In this document: in pieces, positions 49,448 to 58,903 of the stretch | How the letters are laid out: the number at the start of each line of letters is the position of its first letter | Numbering within the stretch: the stretch's first letter is position 1 | Assembly: GCA_036703275.1 (NCBI GenBank) | Contig: DATNPK010000092.1 | Coordinates: 81,349 to 145,348 of the forward strand | Source of the DNA: Coleofasciculaceae cyanobacterium | Lineage (GTDB): Bacteria; Cyanobacteriota; Cyanobacteriia; Cyanobacteriales; Xenococcaceae | DNA: 64,000 nt | Reading direction: 5' to 3' | Made by a program: the position numbers and the translations under genes | The notes under the pieces: generated by a model | Databases searched by the model: none | Told to the model about the DNA's origin: nothing | The model's input: only the letters and a program-made list of their open reading frames with translations

Positions 49448-49565
49448 GTTCCTCTTTTAACTCTAGTAGAAATTGTTAACCCAGTTCATTAATGTCAATG
49501 TAGAATTCAAGCTATATAAATGTCCAACACATTTTTTGCTACTAATTAACACTTAATAGGTTCAA

Positions 49566-50462
49566 ATGGAATTACGCCATCTGCGTTACTTTGTTGCAGT
49601 TGCTGAAGAACTTCATTTTGGTCGGGCTGCCAAAAGACTCTGTATTACTCAACAACCTCTAAGCCGACAAATTAAAGATCTCGAAGAAGAACTAGGAGCA
49701 GAGCTTTTTTACCGAACTAAGCGAACGGTTCGTTTAACTGAAGTTGGTGAAATTTTTTTGGTAGAAACTAGAAAAATACTTCAGCAAGCAAATTACGCCA
49801 TGGAGTTAGTCAAACAGGTATCTCAAGGCAAAATTGGACGAATAACAGTAGGCTTTACTGGTTCGGCATTAAATATCGTGCTTCCTACTGCGGTGCGTCA
49901 ATTTAAACAGCGTTATCCTCAAGTAGATTTAACTTTAAAACGAATGTAAACCCCAGAACAGGTTAAAGCACTCAACAATGGGCAAATCGATCTTGGCTTG
50001 TTGCATCCTCCTATTAATGATGACGGGTTAATTCTAGAGACTATTTATCGAGAGCAATTAGTCGTAGCTTTGCCCGACAATCATCCTCTGGCGAATGTAT
50101 CCAAACCCGTTTCTCTCCAACAATTAGCCAACGAGTCATTTATTCTCTTTCCTCGTTACATTGGTTCGGTACTATACGACCAAATTATCAATCTATGTCA
50201 GCAAGCTGGCTTTAGTCCTAACGTAGTACAAGAAGCTATTCCCCAGCAAACCATTTTAGGTTTAGTAGCAGCAGAAATTGGGATTAGTTTAATTCACAGT
50301 TCGGCGCGAACTTTGGGGCGACCTGGAGTAGTTTTTCACAATTTAATCGAACCGACTCCAAAACTAGAAACGGCTGTTGTTTGGAGTCCTGATACTACCA
50401 ATTTTATTTTACAGTCTTTTGTAGAAATAGTTAAACAAGAAAATGTTGGAAACTTGGATTAA
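49566..50462 (+). pseudogene. LysR-type regulator gene with in-frame stop
   Basis: The frame reads MELRHLRYFVAVAEELHFGR and the whole winged helix (ITQQPLSRQIKDLEEELGAE LF) to DLTLKRM, then TAA at 49947-49949, then TPEQVKALNNGQIDLGLLHP and the rest of the effector domain (PDNHPLANVSKPVSLQQLAN, FVEIVKQENVGNLD) in the same frame. Restoring one codon gives 298 residues, the normal LysR size. It diverges from the broken SDR gene, and the 118-base gap is typical for a LysR-type regulator and its target. The first part alone (127 residues) keeps the DNA-binding domain. Confidence 0.9.
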
Positions 50463-50525
50463 TCGACAATCTCGCTGTACATATCAACCGTTCCCCGCCA
50501 TTTTGTGGTTACGAACTCGATAAAA

Positions 50526-50560
50526 AAAGCGATCGCTTAAATAATCACAGCGATCGCTTT
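50526..50560. terminator. Bidirectional terminator between lysR remnant and clpP
   Basis: A 12-bp perfect stem, AAAGCGATCGCT (50526-50537) with AGCGATCGCTTT (50549-50560), is formed by two inverted HIP1 octamers with an 11-base loop. A-run on the left and T-run on the right let it end transcripts from both sides, that is from the LysR gene and from clpP. Confidence 0.75.
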
Positions 50561-50607
50561 TATTGAGTTTACATATTCATGGTTAGCAATCTCAAACTCT
50601 TACCTGC

Positions 50608-51219
50608 TTACGCCTCAACAGGTTCGGGAGGATTAGTAGCCGAAGGACGACGCGAAATTACCTGATCGATTAGACCATAATCTTTGGATTCTTCAGCAGA
50701 CATAAAGAAGTCTCTTTCAGTGTCTTCTTCAATCTTAGACAAAGGCTGTCCCGTATGATCTGCTAGATGTCCGTTCAATTTCTGCTTGAGATATAAAATC
50801 TCTTTTGCCTGAATCTCAATATCGGTTGCCTGTCCCTGTGCGCCACCCAAAGGCTGGTGAATCATAATTCGAGAATTAGGTAAACTCATCCGCTTACCTT
50901 TTTGTCCTGCGCTAAGCAAAAAAGCACCCATGCTGGCAGCCAAACCAATACAGATGGTGCAAACATCAGGGCGAATCTGATTCATGGTGTCAAACATCCC
51001 CATCCCTGCCGATACTGAACCACCAGGAGAGTTGATGTAAAGATAAATATCCTTTTCTGGATCTTCTGCTTCCAAAAACAGCAGCTGGGCAACAACTAGG
51101 TTGGCGATTTCATCAGTAACTTGTTGCCCTAAAAAGACAATTCTTTCTCTGAGTAAACGAGAATAAATATCAAAGGCGCGATCGCCGCGACCTGAACTTT
51201 CTATAACGGTAGGAATCAT
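50608..51219 (-). CDS. clpP: ATP-dependent Clp protease proteolytic subunit
   Basis: A 203-residue serine protease subunit that forms the Clp barrel with ClpC or ClpX. The catalytic triad is complete: Ser96 in [11 protein letters not shown], His121 in [10 protein letters not shown], Asp170 in [10 protein letters not shown]. The N-terminal [20 protein letters not shown] is the processed leader type. Cyanobacteria have several clpP genes plus inactive clpR; this one is an active type. A paired HIP1 terminator follows. It is the end of a minus-strand run with gmk and the remA-like gene. Confidence 0.96.
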   Translation of the reverse strand: MIPTVIESSGRGDRAFDIYSRLLRERIVFLGQQVTDEIANLVVAQLLFLEAEDPEKDIYLYINSPGGSVSAGMGMFDTMNQIRPDVCTICIGLAASMGAFLLSAGQKGKRMSLPNSRIMIHQPLGGAQGQATDIEIQAKEILYLKQKLNGHLADHTGQPLSKIEEDTERDFFMSAEESKDYGLIDQVISRRPSATNPPEPVEA

Positions 51220-51293
51220 GCAGCTATCTTTGGTAAATGTTGTCTTTGATTGTAGCTATTTTCTAGGCTCAAGGATGGGGTGGAAATTACTAA

Positions 51294-51857
51294 TTAAACA
51301 CAAAAGATAATACTTTCTAAACGGGCGATCGCTTTTTCTAGGTCATCATTAACAATCTTAAACTCAAATTCATCGCTAGCAGCAATTTCTTGTTTGGCAA
51401 TTTCTAGTCTTTTAGCAATTGATTCTTCTGAGTTTGTGCCTCTAGTTCTAATTCTTTGCTCCAATTCTTTGATCGAAGGAGGTAAAATAAAGATCCGTTT
51501 GGCAGCGGGAAAGATATTAGCGATCGCCCTAGCTCCAGCTAACTCTATTTCCAATAGAACACAATTACCCAATTCTAGCTGTTGGATTACCTGATTCTTC
51601 GGCGTACCATAGTAATCACCTGCATATTCTGCCCATTCTAAAAGTTCCTGATTGAGAATAGCTGTCTCAAAATCTTTTTTATTGAGAAAATAATATTCTT
51701 TGCCATCTGTTTCTCCTGGGCGAGGTGGTCTGGTAGTAGCAGAAATTGATACGCGCAGCTGGGGATAGCGTTGCAGCAGCAATTTAACCAGCGTTCCTTT
51801 TCCTACCCCGCTAGGTCCTGTAATAACGATAAGTTTACCTGGCTGTTCGGCTGACAT
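51294..51857 (-). CDS. gmk: Guanylate kinase
   Basis: Phosphorylates GMP to GDP with ATP. The 187 residues have the P-loop GPSGVGKG at 14-21, the GMP-binding ISATTRPPRPGETDGKEYYF (about 38-57) and the lid segment RTRGTNSEESIAKRLEIAKQ. Length is typical. It sits 19 bases after the remA-like gene on the same strand, an arrangement also found in Firmicutes, and before clpP. Confidence 0.95.
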   Translation of the reverse strand: MSAEQPGKLIVITGPSGVGKGTLVKLLLQRYPQLRVSISATTRPPRPGETDGKEYYFLNKKDFETAILNQELLEWAEYAGDYYGTPKNQVIQQLELGNCVLLEIELAGARAIANIFPAAKRIFILPPSIKELEQRIRTRGTNSEESIAKRLEIAKQEIAASDEFEFKIVNDDLEKAIARLESIIFCV

Positions 51858-51876
51858 TGATGATAAGCTGATTTAG

Positions 51877-52137
51877 CTAAGATTCTTTACTGTCTTTATT
51901 GACCACAAAGCGATGAGCTACAGTCTCGGGCTGTATTGCTGAGAGTACTACATGAGAAGAATCGGTAATAATTACGGCACGAGTACGACGACCATAAGTT
52001 GCATCAATTAGTAGACTTTTTTCCCTGGCTTCAGTAATAATTCTTTTGATTGGTGCGGATTCTGGGCTAACAATAGCAATAATACGATTGGCTGAAACAA
52101 TATTACCAAAACCGATATTTATTAATTGAATATCCAT
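51877..52137 (-). CDS. remA: RemA-like DUF370 regulatory protein
   Basis: An 86-residue protein of the RemA/DUF370 family. In Bacillus RemA is a DNA-binding activator of matrix (biofilm) genes. The sequence [20 protein letters not shown] and [20 protein letters not shown], then [20 protein letters not shown], matches the family from end to end, including the Arg-rich DNA-contact part TYGRRTRAV. It precedes gmk by 19 bases, the same order as in Bacillus (remA-gmk). A matrix role in this organism is inferred from the homologue and from the polysaccharide genes in the window. Confidence 0.85.
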   Translation of the reverse strand: MDIQLINIGFGNIVSANRIIAIVSPESAPIKRIITEAREKSLLIDATYGRRTRAVIITDSSHVVLSAIQPETVAHRFVVNKDSKES

Positions 52138-52361
52138 AATTATTATTCATTTACGACTTTTTTTCGGTAACCGATCGCCAAGTTTAAAAAATTAGAAAAT
52201 ATAGTTTTAATACTATAGTTAAAAAACTTGATTTACAAGCAAAAATAAATGTGAATGACGTTATTTAAGGAAATTTTAGCTTTTGCTGCAATATAAACAC
52301 TTCTGTCGCCAAAATCACAATAATTTAATTAATAGTTAAGTTTTTAAAGTTTTTTACAATT

Positions 52362-54101
52362 ATGCAACCAGTTGATTACACAACCCTAATGGCAAGCTGT
52401 GAAGAACTAAATCGAGACTGGGTTCCCTCTCGTTTAGAGCAAGTATATCAACGCGATCGCTTTACTATTTCATTAGGGTTACGAACTCTCAAGGCCAAGC
52501 CTTGGCTGACTATCTGTTGGCATCCCGAAGCAGCCCGAATTAATATTGGCGATCCCCCACCCCGCATTAAGGATACTTTTACCTTTAGCGATCAGCTGCG
52601 TCATCAGCTTAATGGGTTAGCTTTAACCAATGTAAACGCGATCGCGCCCTGGGAAAGAGCAATAGACCTCCAGTTTGCCCAACGCCCTGGAGAACCTGCT
52701 TTATGGCATTTATATGTAGAAATTATGGGTAAATATAGCAACGTGATTCTTACCGATGCCGAGGGGCAAATTATTACCCCTGCCCGTCAGATAAGTGCTG
52801 CCCAATCTAGCGTCCGCCCGATCCAAACTGGACAACGTTACGAAGTTCCACCCGCCCTTACTGGTACTACACCCAAGCTAGAAGAATCCTTGGCAAGATG
52901 GCAAGAAAGGGTTAGTTTAGTGCCTGGTCAACTTAAACGCCAGCTACTGAGATCCTATCGGGGCTTGAGTCCGAGAGTCGCCGAAGAAATCGCGCTCGCA
53001 GCTGGTTTATCTCCTCAACAACAGACAAATACCTTGCAACCCGAACAGTGGCAAGAATTATTTAGCTATTGGCAGAAATGGTTGATTGTCTTAGAACAAA
53101 AGCAATTTGACCCAGGCTGGCTGGTAGATGGCTATACAGTTTTGGGCTGGAACAAAACCGAATCGGTAAAACAGGTACAAACTTTACTCAATTGCTACTA
53201 TACTAACGAGGTCAATCGACAACAGTTTCAACAGCTACATCATCAGTTAAGCCAGAAGCTGTCTAATCTGCTTAAAAAACTAAACGTCAAAGCAAATACT
53301 TTCCGCCAACGTTTAGAACAGTCTGCCGATGCCGAAAGCTATCGTCATCAGGGAGATTTGTTAATGGCGCATCTCCACAAATGGCAGGCAGGTATGAAGT
53401 CGATTACTCTTAACGACTTTGAAACAGGCAAACGAGTCAAAATCAAGCTGAATCCTGAAAAAAATGCCGCCCAAAATGCCCAGACCATTTATAAACAAAG
53501 TCAAAAGCTTAAACGTGCCCAAAGCGCGGTAGTACCTCTGCTCAAAGAAGTAGATGCCGAAATAAACTATTTAACTCAGGTACAGACAGCTCTCAATCAG
53601 CTACAGAGTGGAAACCAAGCAGGTAGCAACGAAAATTTACAGGCTTTAGAAGAGATCAAGGAAGAATTAATTCAGCAAGAATATATGGCAGTCGAACGTC
53701 AGGGAGAAAGTAGTAAAGTAGATCGAGATTCTCAACCCTATCGCTATACTGCACCATCAGGAGCTGAAATATGGGTAGGTCGTAACAATCGTCAAAACGA
53801 TATCCTGACTTTTCGGACTGCGGTGGAGTACGATCTTTGGTTTCACACTCAAGAAATTCCTGGCAGTCATGTATTGCTACGTCTGTCTCCAGGCACAGTA
53901 CCTAGTGAACACGATCTTCAGTTTACGGCAGATCTGGCAGCCTACTACAGTCAAGCACGCGAAAGCGAACAAGTGCCAGTAATTTACACCAAACCAAAAC
54001 ACGTTTATAAACCCAAAGGTGCAAAACCAGGAATGGTAATCTACAAACAGGAAACTGTAATTTGGGGCAGACCACAGATGGCACAAGTCGTGCAGCAATA
54101 G
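52362..54101 (+). CDS. rqcH: NFACT family ribosome quality control protein (RqcH)
   Basis: The bacterial Rqc2/NEMF homologue, which binds stalled 50S subunits with peptidyl-tRNA and adds Ala tails to release the nascent chain. The 579 residues have NFACT-N (MQPVDYTTLMASCEELNRDW to LYVEIMGKYSNVILTDAEGQ), a helix-hairpin-helix region, a long coiled-coil pair (about 290-450) and NFACT-R (YRYTAPSGAEIWVGRNNRQN, WFHTQEIPGSHVLLRL, HVYKPKGAKPGMVIY). The Asp-Arg of the Bacillus catalytic-like motif seems to be Glu-Arg here (in APWERAIDL). It diverges from the remA-like gene, as the yloA/remA/gmk neighbourhood does in Bacillus. Confidence 0.88.
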   Translation: MQPVDYTTLMASCEELNRDWVPSRLEQVYQRDRFTISLGLRTLKAKPWLTICWHPEAARINIGDPPPRIKDTFTFSDQLRHQLNGLALTNVNAIAPWERAIDLQFAQRPGEPALWHLYVEIMGKYSNVILTDAEGQIITPARQISAAQSSVRPIQTGQRYEVPPALTGTTPKLEESLARWQERVSLVPGQLKRQLLRSYRGLSPRVAEEIALAAGLSPQQQTNTLQPEQWQELFSYWQKWLIVLEQKQFDPGWLVDGYTVLGWNKTESVKQVQTLLNCYYTNEVNRQQFQQLHHQLSQKLSNLLKKLNVKANTFRQRLEQSADAESYRHQGDLLMAHLHKWQAGMKSITLNDFETGKRVKIKLNPEKNAAQNAQTIYKQSQKLKRAQSAVVPLLKEVDAEINYLTQVQTALNQLQSGNQAGSNENLQALEEIKEELIQQEYMAVERQGESSKVDRDSQPYRYTAPSGAEIWVGRNNRQNDILTFRTAVEYDLWFHTQEIPGSHVLLRLSPGTVPSEHDLQFTADLAAYYSQARESEQVPVIYTKPKHVYKPKGAKPGMVIYKQETVIWGRPQMAQVVQQ

Positions 54102-54397
54102 TTTTGGCTCAAAAGACTTTGGGAATGATTATCTTGCTTTAATTAACCAAGTTTAATTTTGGCAAAGGTCGATCGCGGAACATTTGATACAGTAATTACG
54201 ATATAGTCGATGTTAAATACTTTTAATAGCTAACTCAAATATCTTCAAACAAGTCAACTTAAAGCTGGAAGTAAGCTATTAGATTGTATTGTTGTAATTG
54301 AGCTTGAGGTAAAAATCTCAACTTGAAGACTGAGATCACATGACATTACGCTTTCTTAGCGTAGAATTAGTGTAATAGACGATACATTTATTATTTT

Positions 54398-54428
54398 TTT
54401 ACAAAATTATCGTATCTTCTGTTACAAT
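54398..54428 (+). promoter_or_regulatory. Candidate promoter of the sRNA
   Basis: TTTACA (54398-54403) and TACAAT (54423-54428) are one mismatch each from TTGACA and TATAAT, with a 19-base spacer. TTTACAAAA and GTTACAAT are also reminiscent of RpaB (HLR1) half-sites, which consist of (G/T)TTACA words; the spacing does not fit a standard HLR1, so this is only a hint. Confidence 0.35.
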
Positions 54429-54434
54429 TCTTAT

Positions 54435-54548
54435 TGAGTCAAAGAAGTTTAGAGTTGTCTCGTTGGGGAACGCGCAACAAAAGATTTTTCCAGACTTAAA
54501 CAACAACATTTAACTTAACCAGCGATCGCCTCGCTGGTATTTTTTTTT
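54435..54548 (+). ncRNA. Candidate small RNA of about 114 nt upstream of corA
   Basis: A transcript from the promoter at 54398-54428 would run to a strong terminator (ACCAGCGA-TCGCC-TCGCTGGT, then ten T-rich bases). In between are a hairpin GTTGTCTCGTTGGGGAACG with CGCAAC closing it (CGTT/AACG around a GGGG loop, GTTG/CAAC outside) and an A/C-rich single-stranded stretch AAACAACAACATTTAACTTA. No protein frame is visible. The size and layout (5' hairpin, unpaired A/C-rich middle, terminator) are similar to regulatory RNAs such as PsrR1 of cyanobacteria. I cannot confirm the identity. It could also be the leader of corA with an attenuator. Confidence 0.5.
54518..54548 (+). terminator. Rho-independent terminator of the sRNA candidate (or corA attenuator)
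   Basis: ACCAGCGA (54518-54525) and TCGCTGGT (54531-54538) pair perfectly with a 5-base loop and are followed by a T-rich tract to 54548. It lies only 42 bases before the corA start, on the corA strand, after about 416 non-coding bases following rqcH. Confidence 0.88.
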
Positions 54549-54589
54549 GGGTCATAATTAACTGAGTACTTTAAAACTGGCATTGTCTC

Positions 54590-55741
54590 ATGAGTTATGA
54601 AAAGCAACTAGATTTGAATGAAACCGTATTAACACAAGAAGAAGATCTATTTGACTATTCCTACGAACAGCCAGGAAGCATTCCAGGAACGCTTAATATT
54701 GAAGACGATGCCGAATTACCTCAAATTGTGTTAATTGATTATAATAGCGATCGCGCCAATCATATTAGTAACTTAAACCCAGAAGCCTGCGCCAAATATA
54801 TGGAAACCGATTCAGTATCCTGGGTCGATGTGAAAGGGTTAGGTAGCGAAAATATTTTACAGAGACTAGGAACGGTTTTTGGTTTACATCCCTTGGTATT
54901 AGAAGATATAGTCAATGTTCCCCAACGACCCAAAATAGAAGATTATCCACAACAGCTAGTAATAATCACTCAAATGGTTGTGCCCAAACCATCGGGAGAA
55001 GGCTTTTGGTTAGAACAGGTAAGTTTAGTTGTAGGCAAAAACTATGTGTTAACGGTACAGGAATATCCTGAAAAAGATTGTTTGCGACCAGTACGCCGAC
55101 GGATCAAATTTAACAAGGGAGGAATTAGAGAAATGGGTGCTGACTATTTAGCTTATGCTCTCTGGGATGCAATTATTGATGGCTTTTTTCCGGTTCTAGA
55201 AATTTATGGAGAAAAGATTGAAGATCTAGAAGACGAAGTAATATTTAATCCTAGCAATCAGAGTTTAGCTAATGTATATCAAATTAAAAGAGAATTGCTG
55301 GCTTTACGAAGGGCAATTTGGCCCCAAAGAAACGCTCTCAATACTTTAATCAGAGACGGTAGTGGCGTAATCAATCCAGAGAGTTTAGTTTTTTTGAGGG
55401 ATTGTTATGACCATACAGTGCAAATCATTGACATTATCGAAACCTATCGCGAATTAGCTTCTAGTCTCACCGATATTTATCTTTCTGCTATTAGTAATAA
55501 AATGAACGAAGTAATGAAATTACTGACGGTAATTTCTAGTATTTTTATCCCTTTAACCTTCATTGCTGGGATTTATGGGATGAACTTTAATACCGATATT
55601 TCTCCCTGGAATATGCCCGAGTTAGGCTGGTATTGGGGCTATCCTTTGTGTTGGGGATTAATGCTAACGACAGCTGCTGGTCTGGTGTATTTCTTCTGGC
55701 GACGAGGTTGGTTTAACAACTTCTCTAACACTATTAAATAG
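54590..55741 (+). CDS. corA: CorA-type magnesium/cobalt transporter
   Basis: Forms a pentameric Mg2+ (or Co2+) channel in the plasma membrane. The 383 residues have a large cytosolic domain (for example LGTVFGLHPLVLEDIVNVPQ), the long helix LANVYQIKRELLALRRAIWP and two C-terminal membrane spans. The first span ends with the signature GMN selectivity filter in AGIYGMNFNTD, and the last span ends with a basic tail, WRRGWFNN. The gene follows the terminator of the candidate sRNA by 42 bases, so the control of corA by that hairpin is possible. Confidence 0.94.
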   Translation: MSYEKQLDLNETVLTQEEDLFDYSYEQPGSIPGTLNIEDDAELPQIVLIDYNSDRANHISNLNPEACAKYMETDSVSWVDVKGLGSENILQRLGTVFGLHPLVLEDIVNVPQRPKIEDYPQQLVIITQMVVPKPSGEGFWLEQVSLVVGKNYVLTVQEYPEKDCLRPVRRRIKFNKGGIREMGADYLAYALWDAIIDGFFPVLEIYGEKIEDLEDEVIFNPSNQSLANVYQIKRELLALRRAIWPQRNALNTLIRDGSGVINPESLVFLRDCYDHTVQIIDIIETYRELASSLTDIYLSAISNKMNEVMKLLTVISSIFIPLTFIAGIYGMNFNTDISPWNMPELGWYWGYPLCWGLMLTTAAGLVYFFWRRGWFNNFSNTIK

Positions 55742-55946
55742 ATAAGTCGCTCAAAACAGCGATCGTTACTTTAGTGGGTTATTGGTTATCAAAGCCACAC
55801 CCGCACGTTGGCAAATGTGCTTCAGTAGTGATGTAGTTCTCGTTAAAATGGGGAATACTGAAAATATAGGTAGGCAGATAAAATCAAGTACCAATTTTTC
55901 TGCTTTGAGAGTTTACGTTTCTTAATCTCTAGTCCCCGCTTACTGA

Positions 55947-57740
55947 TTGCCCTATATGAGTTATAGCTTAAAAAATCAATTTCGAGATGTGACTAATCGC
56001 ACTGTTGGCAATCAACTCCAGGCAATTCCCATGGTCATAGTCATCAGTCTAATTCTCTTTGGGGGAATTGGTTGGCGTTTAAGTTATTTACAGTTGCAGC
56101 AGGGAGTAATTAATCAGAAAAAAGCTGAAAATAATCGGATTCGTATCGTTCCCAAACCACCCGTTAGAGGTCTTATCTTGGATCGCAACGGCAAAATACT
56201 AGCAACTAATCGCCAGTCTTATTCGGCTTATTTATGGCCTAAGGCACAAAAAGAGAAAAATTGGCGCATAAACCGCGATCGCATCGCGCAAATACTGGAG
56301 CTCAAACCCAAAGAGCTGCAAAAGAAGGTAGAGGAAGCAGGATACAATTACCCCAGTTTAATTCCGATTGCTCGTAACTTGACTCCAGAACAAATCACGG
56401 TATTAGAAGAATATAAATCACAGTTAAAATGGGTCGAAATAGATATTGGTCAAGTACGATATTATCCTCAAGCTAAATTAGCCTCTCATATTTTGGGCTA
56501 CACAGGAGAATTAGACCAAGAGGAATTAGAGCAGAAAAAGCCTGATGGTTATCGCTTGGGAGATATCATGGGCAAAATGGGAGTAGAGTCTGCTTATGAA
56601 GCACAACTGCGGGGAGAATGGGGCGGGTTAAAGCTTGGTGTAGATGGATCTGGACGGATAATTAACTTTTTGGGTCAAACCCATGCCAAAACGGGTAAAG
56701 ATTTAACTCTAACTATTGATGCAGACCTTCAACGGGCTGCCGAAACTGCATTAGGAACAAATAGAGGAGCAATTGTCGCCTTAAATCCTCATAATGGCGA
56801 AGTATTAGCTATGGCTAGCTATCCTAGTTTCGATCCCAATATTTTCTCTTCTAACATTACTCCTCAAGTCTGGCAAGAATTACAGTCGCAAGGAAATCCT
56901 TTCTTAAATCTGGCTTTACGAGCTTTTCCTCCCGCTTCTACCTTTAAGATCGTTACCGCCACGGCAGGATTAGAATCAGGTAAGTATCCTCCTAATACAG
57001 TTTTGGGTACGTATCCCTATTTATCTGTTGGGGGAACGAGATTTGGAGAATGGAATAAAAGCGGTTTTGGTTCTTTGGGCTATGTATCTGCTATGGCTTG
57101 GAGCAGTAATACTTTTTTTGGTCAAGTTGGGCAGGGAGTCGGTGGAGAAGAGTTAATTAAAACGGCCAGACTGTATGGCTTTGGTGAACCAACGGGGATC
57201 GAATTAACAGGAGAAACAGGGGGGTTAATTGCCGATGATGCTTGGAAACGGCTCAACTTTGAAGACTGGGGGTGGACAGTAGGAGATACGGTAAATATGT
57301 CTATCGGTCAGGGATTCACCAGCGCAACGCCTTTACAAATTGCGGTAATGTTTAGCGCGATCGCTAATGATGGCTATCGAGTACAGCCTCATTTACTACA
57401 CACAGACAATCAGTCAAAATCAAGCAAAACCAGCTTAAATCTTAAACCCACAACATTGTCTACAATTCAACAGGGATTGAGAGCAGTAGTTGATGGCGGT
57501 ACAGGAACAAAGCTAAACTCTCCCAATACTCCCCCAGGGGCAGGCAAAAGTGGTACAGCAGAAGCCCCTCCAGGTGAATCTCATACTTGGTTTGGCGCCT
57601 ATGCTCCCTTCGATAAACCAGAAATAGTTGTGGTGGCATTTGCCGAACATTCTGGAGGTGGAGGTGGATCGGTTGCTGCACCGTTGGTTAGACAGATAAT
57701 GGAAACTTATTTTAAACCAGATAAAATTACCAAAAACTAA
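55947..57740 (+). CDS. mrdA: Penicillin-binding protein 2 (peptidoglycan DD-transpeptidase)
   Basis: Cross-links peptidoglycan during cell elongation, together with RodA. One N-terminal membrane span (about residues 26-46, IPMVIVISLILFGGIGW) is followed by the dimerisation domain (RGLILDRNGKILATNRQSYS). The transpeptidase has the three motifs: Ser331-Thr-Phe-Lys334 in PPASTFKIV, Ser386-Ser-Asn388 in MAWSSNTFF, and KSGT at 534-537. Length of 597 is near the usual 600-650. No rodA, mreB or mreC genes flank it here. It is separated from corA by 205 bases. Confidence 0.93.
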   Translation: MPYMSYSLKNQFRDVTNRTVGNQLQAIPMVIVISLILFGGIGWRLSYLQLQQGVINQKKAENNRIRIVPKPPVRGLILDRNGKILATNRQSYSAYLWPKAQKEKNWRINRDRIAQILELKPKELQKKVEEAGYNYPSLIPIARNLTPEQITVLEEYKSQLKWVEIDIGQVRYYPQAKLASHILGYTGELDQEELEQKKPDGYRLGDIMGKMGVESAYEAQLRGEWGGLKLGVDGSGRIINFLGQTHAKTGKDLTLTIDADLQRAAETALGTNRGAIVALNPHNGEVLAMASYPSFDPNIFSSNITPQVWQELQSQGNPFLNLALRAFPPASTFKIVTATAGLESGKYPPNTVLGTYPYLSVGGTRFGEWNKSGFGSLGYVSAMAWSSNTFFGQVGQGVGGEELIKTARLYGFGEPTGIELTGETGGLIADDAWKRLNFEDWGWTVGDTVNMSIGQGFTSATPLQIAVMFSAIANDGYRVQPHLLHTDNQSKSSKTSLNLKPTTLSTIQQGLRAVVDGGTGTKLNSPNTPPGAGKSGTAEAPPGESHTWFGAYAPFDKPEIVVVAFAEHSGGGGGSVAAPLVRQIMETYFKPDKITKN

Positions 57741-57855
57741 CGGTTTTCAAGCCATGCCCTTTAAGGACATCCAGTTTTTGGCTAATAGCTAAAGATAGAA
57801 ACCACGAAGCTAGTTTAAACCAAATAAATTGCGCTTTTTTGCCAAAGGTAAGCAG

Positions 57856-58722
57856 TCAACTACCTCGTCCTCCAAGCTTCAACATATCTCCCAAACCTTC
57901 CCCTACTAAAGATAAGCCTGTCACCAAGATCGTCATTGCCAAACCAGGAAAGGTAGCTGACCACCAAATCCCTATAGGCAAGGCATCTAAAGCTAAACGC
58001 AGATCGTGACCCCATTCTGGTACTTCCGGAGGTAATCCTAATCCCAGAAAACCTAAACCACCCAGAATTAAAATTGCATCTGCGGCATTAAGGGTAAACA
58101 AGACAGGAACACTTTGAATTACGTTGAAAAACAAATAGCGGGATAATATTCTACTAGTAGGTGCGCCCATCGCCTGGGCTGCTTCAATAAATAACTCTGT
58201 CTTGACGCTCGTGGTATGGTTGCGAACTATACGATAATACTGGGGAACATAAGCAATACTTAAGGCTAAAGCTGCGTTGAGAATTCCTTGACCTACTACA
58301 AAAGCCAGGGTTACAGACAACAATAATCCAGGTAAAGTATAGATCGTATCCATAAAGAAAAGCAAAACTTTGTCAATTTTACCGCCGAGATAACCACTAA
58401 CTAAACCTAAGGGAACTCCTAAAATTAAACTAATAGTAGTTGCCAAGACTACTACTTTTAATGCAGCTTGAGTACCAAACAGAGTACGGGAAAAAACATC
58501 GTATCCTTGGCGAGTTGTGCCAAACCAATAATCTGCCCCTGGTGCTTCATGGATCGGATTAGCTAAAGCTTCGGTTGGATCTTGCAGCCAGCCTATATTT
58601 TGTAACGTGGGGGCGAGTATAGCGATCGCTATAAAACAAATCGTGATGATTAAGCCAATCAAAGTCAGGCTTTGAGACAGGGTAAGTTGAAATTGACGAG
58701 GTAATTTAAGGCTGGTAGTCAT
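57856..58722 (-). CDS. ABC transporter permease, DppC/OppC type
   Basis: A 288-residue inner-membrane permease of the dipeptide/oligopeptide (nickel) ABC transporter family. It has an N-terminal span (SLTLIGLIITICFIAIAILA), the conserved DYWFGTTRQGYDVFSRTLFG start of the DppC type, five further spans and the EAA loop EAAQAMGAPTSRILSRYLFF that contacts the ATPase. The closing GLSLVGEGLGDMLK is typical. No other subunit (second permease, ATPases or binding protein) is next to it, so its partners are elsewhere. The substrate may be a peptide, nickel or another small solute. Confidence 0.87.
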   Translation of the reverse strand: MTTSLKLPRQFQLTLSQSLTLIGLIITICFIAIAILAPTLQNIGWLQDPTEALANPIHEAPGADYWFGTTRQGYDVFSRTLFGTQAALKVVVLATTISLILGVPLGLVSGYLGGKIDKVLLFFMDTIYTLPGLLLSVTLAFVVGQGILNAALALSIAYVPQYYRIVRNHTTSVKTELFIEAAQAMGAPTSRILSRYLFFNVIQSVPVLFTLNAADAILILGGLGFLGLGLPPEVPEWGHDLRLALDALPIGIWWSATFPGLAMTILVTGLSLVGEGLGDMLKLGGRGS

Positions 58723-58903
58723 AACTCATTATGGGGCAACTGACTTAGTTTGCTCGGCATTATAGCCAAAAATTATCATAATTTTGGTTGAATTGGTTAT
58801 TGTTATCTTGTTATTTGGAGCGATCTCTGGCACTAATCGCAAAACCAGATGCTGTAGATAAGATAGAAACAACTAGTACAATTTCAATTTTGATTTTGAT
58901 TTG

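Noticed and set aside
54435..54548. Firm identification of the candidate sRNA as PsrR1
   Set aside because: Layout is similar but I cannot recall or verify the conserved pairing region, so the name is not given.
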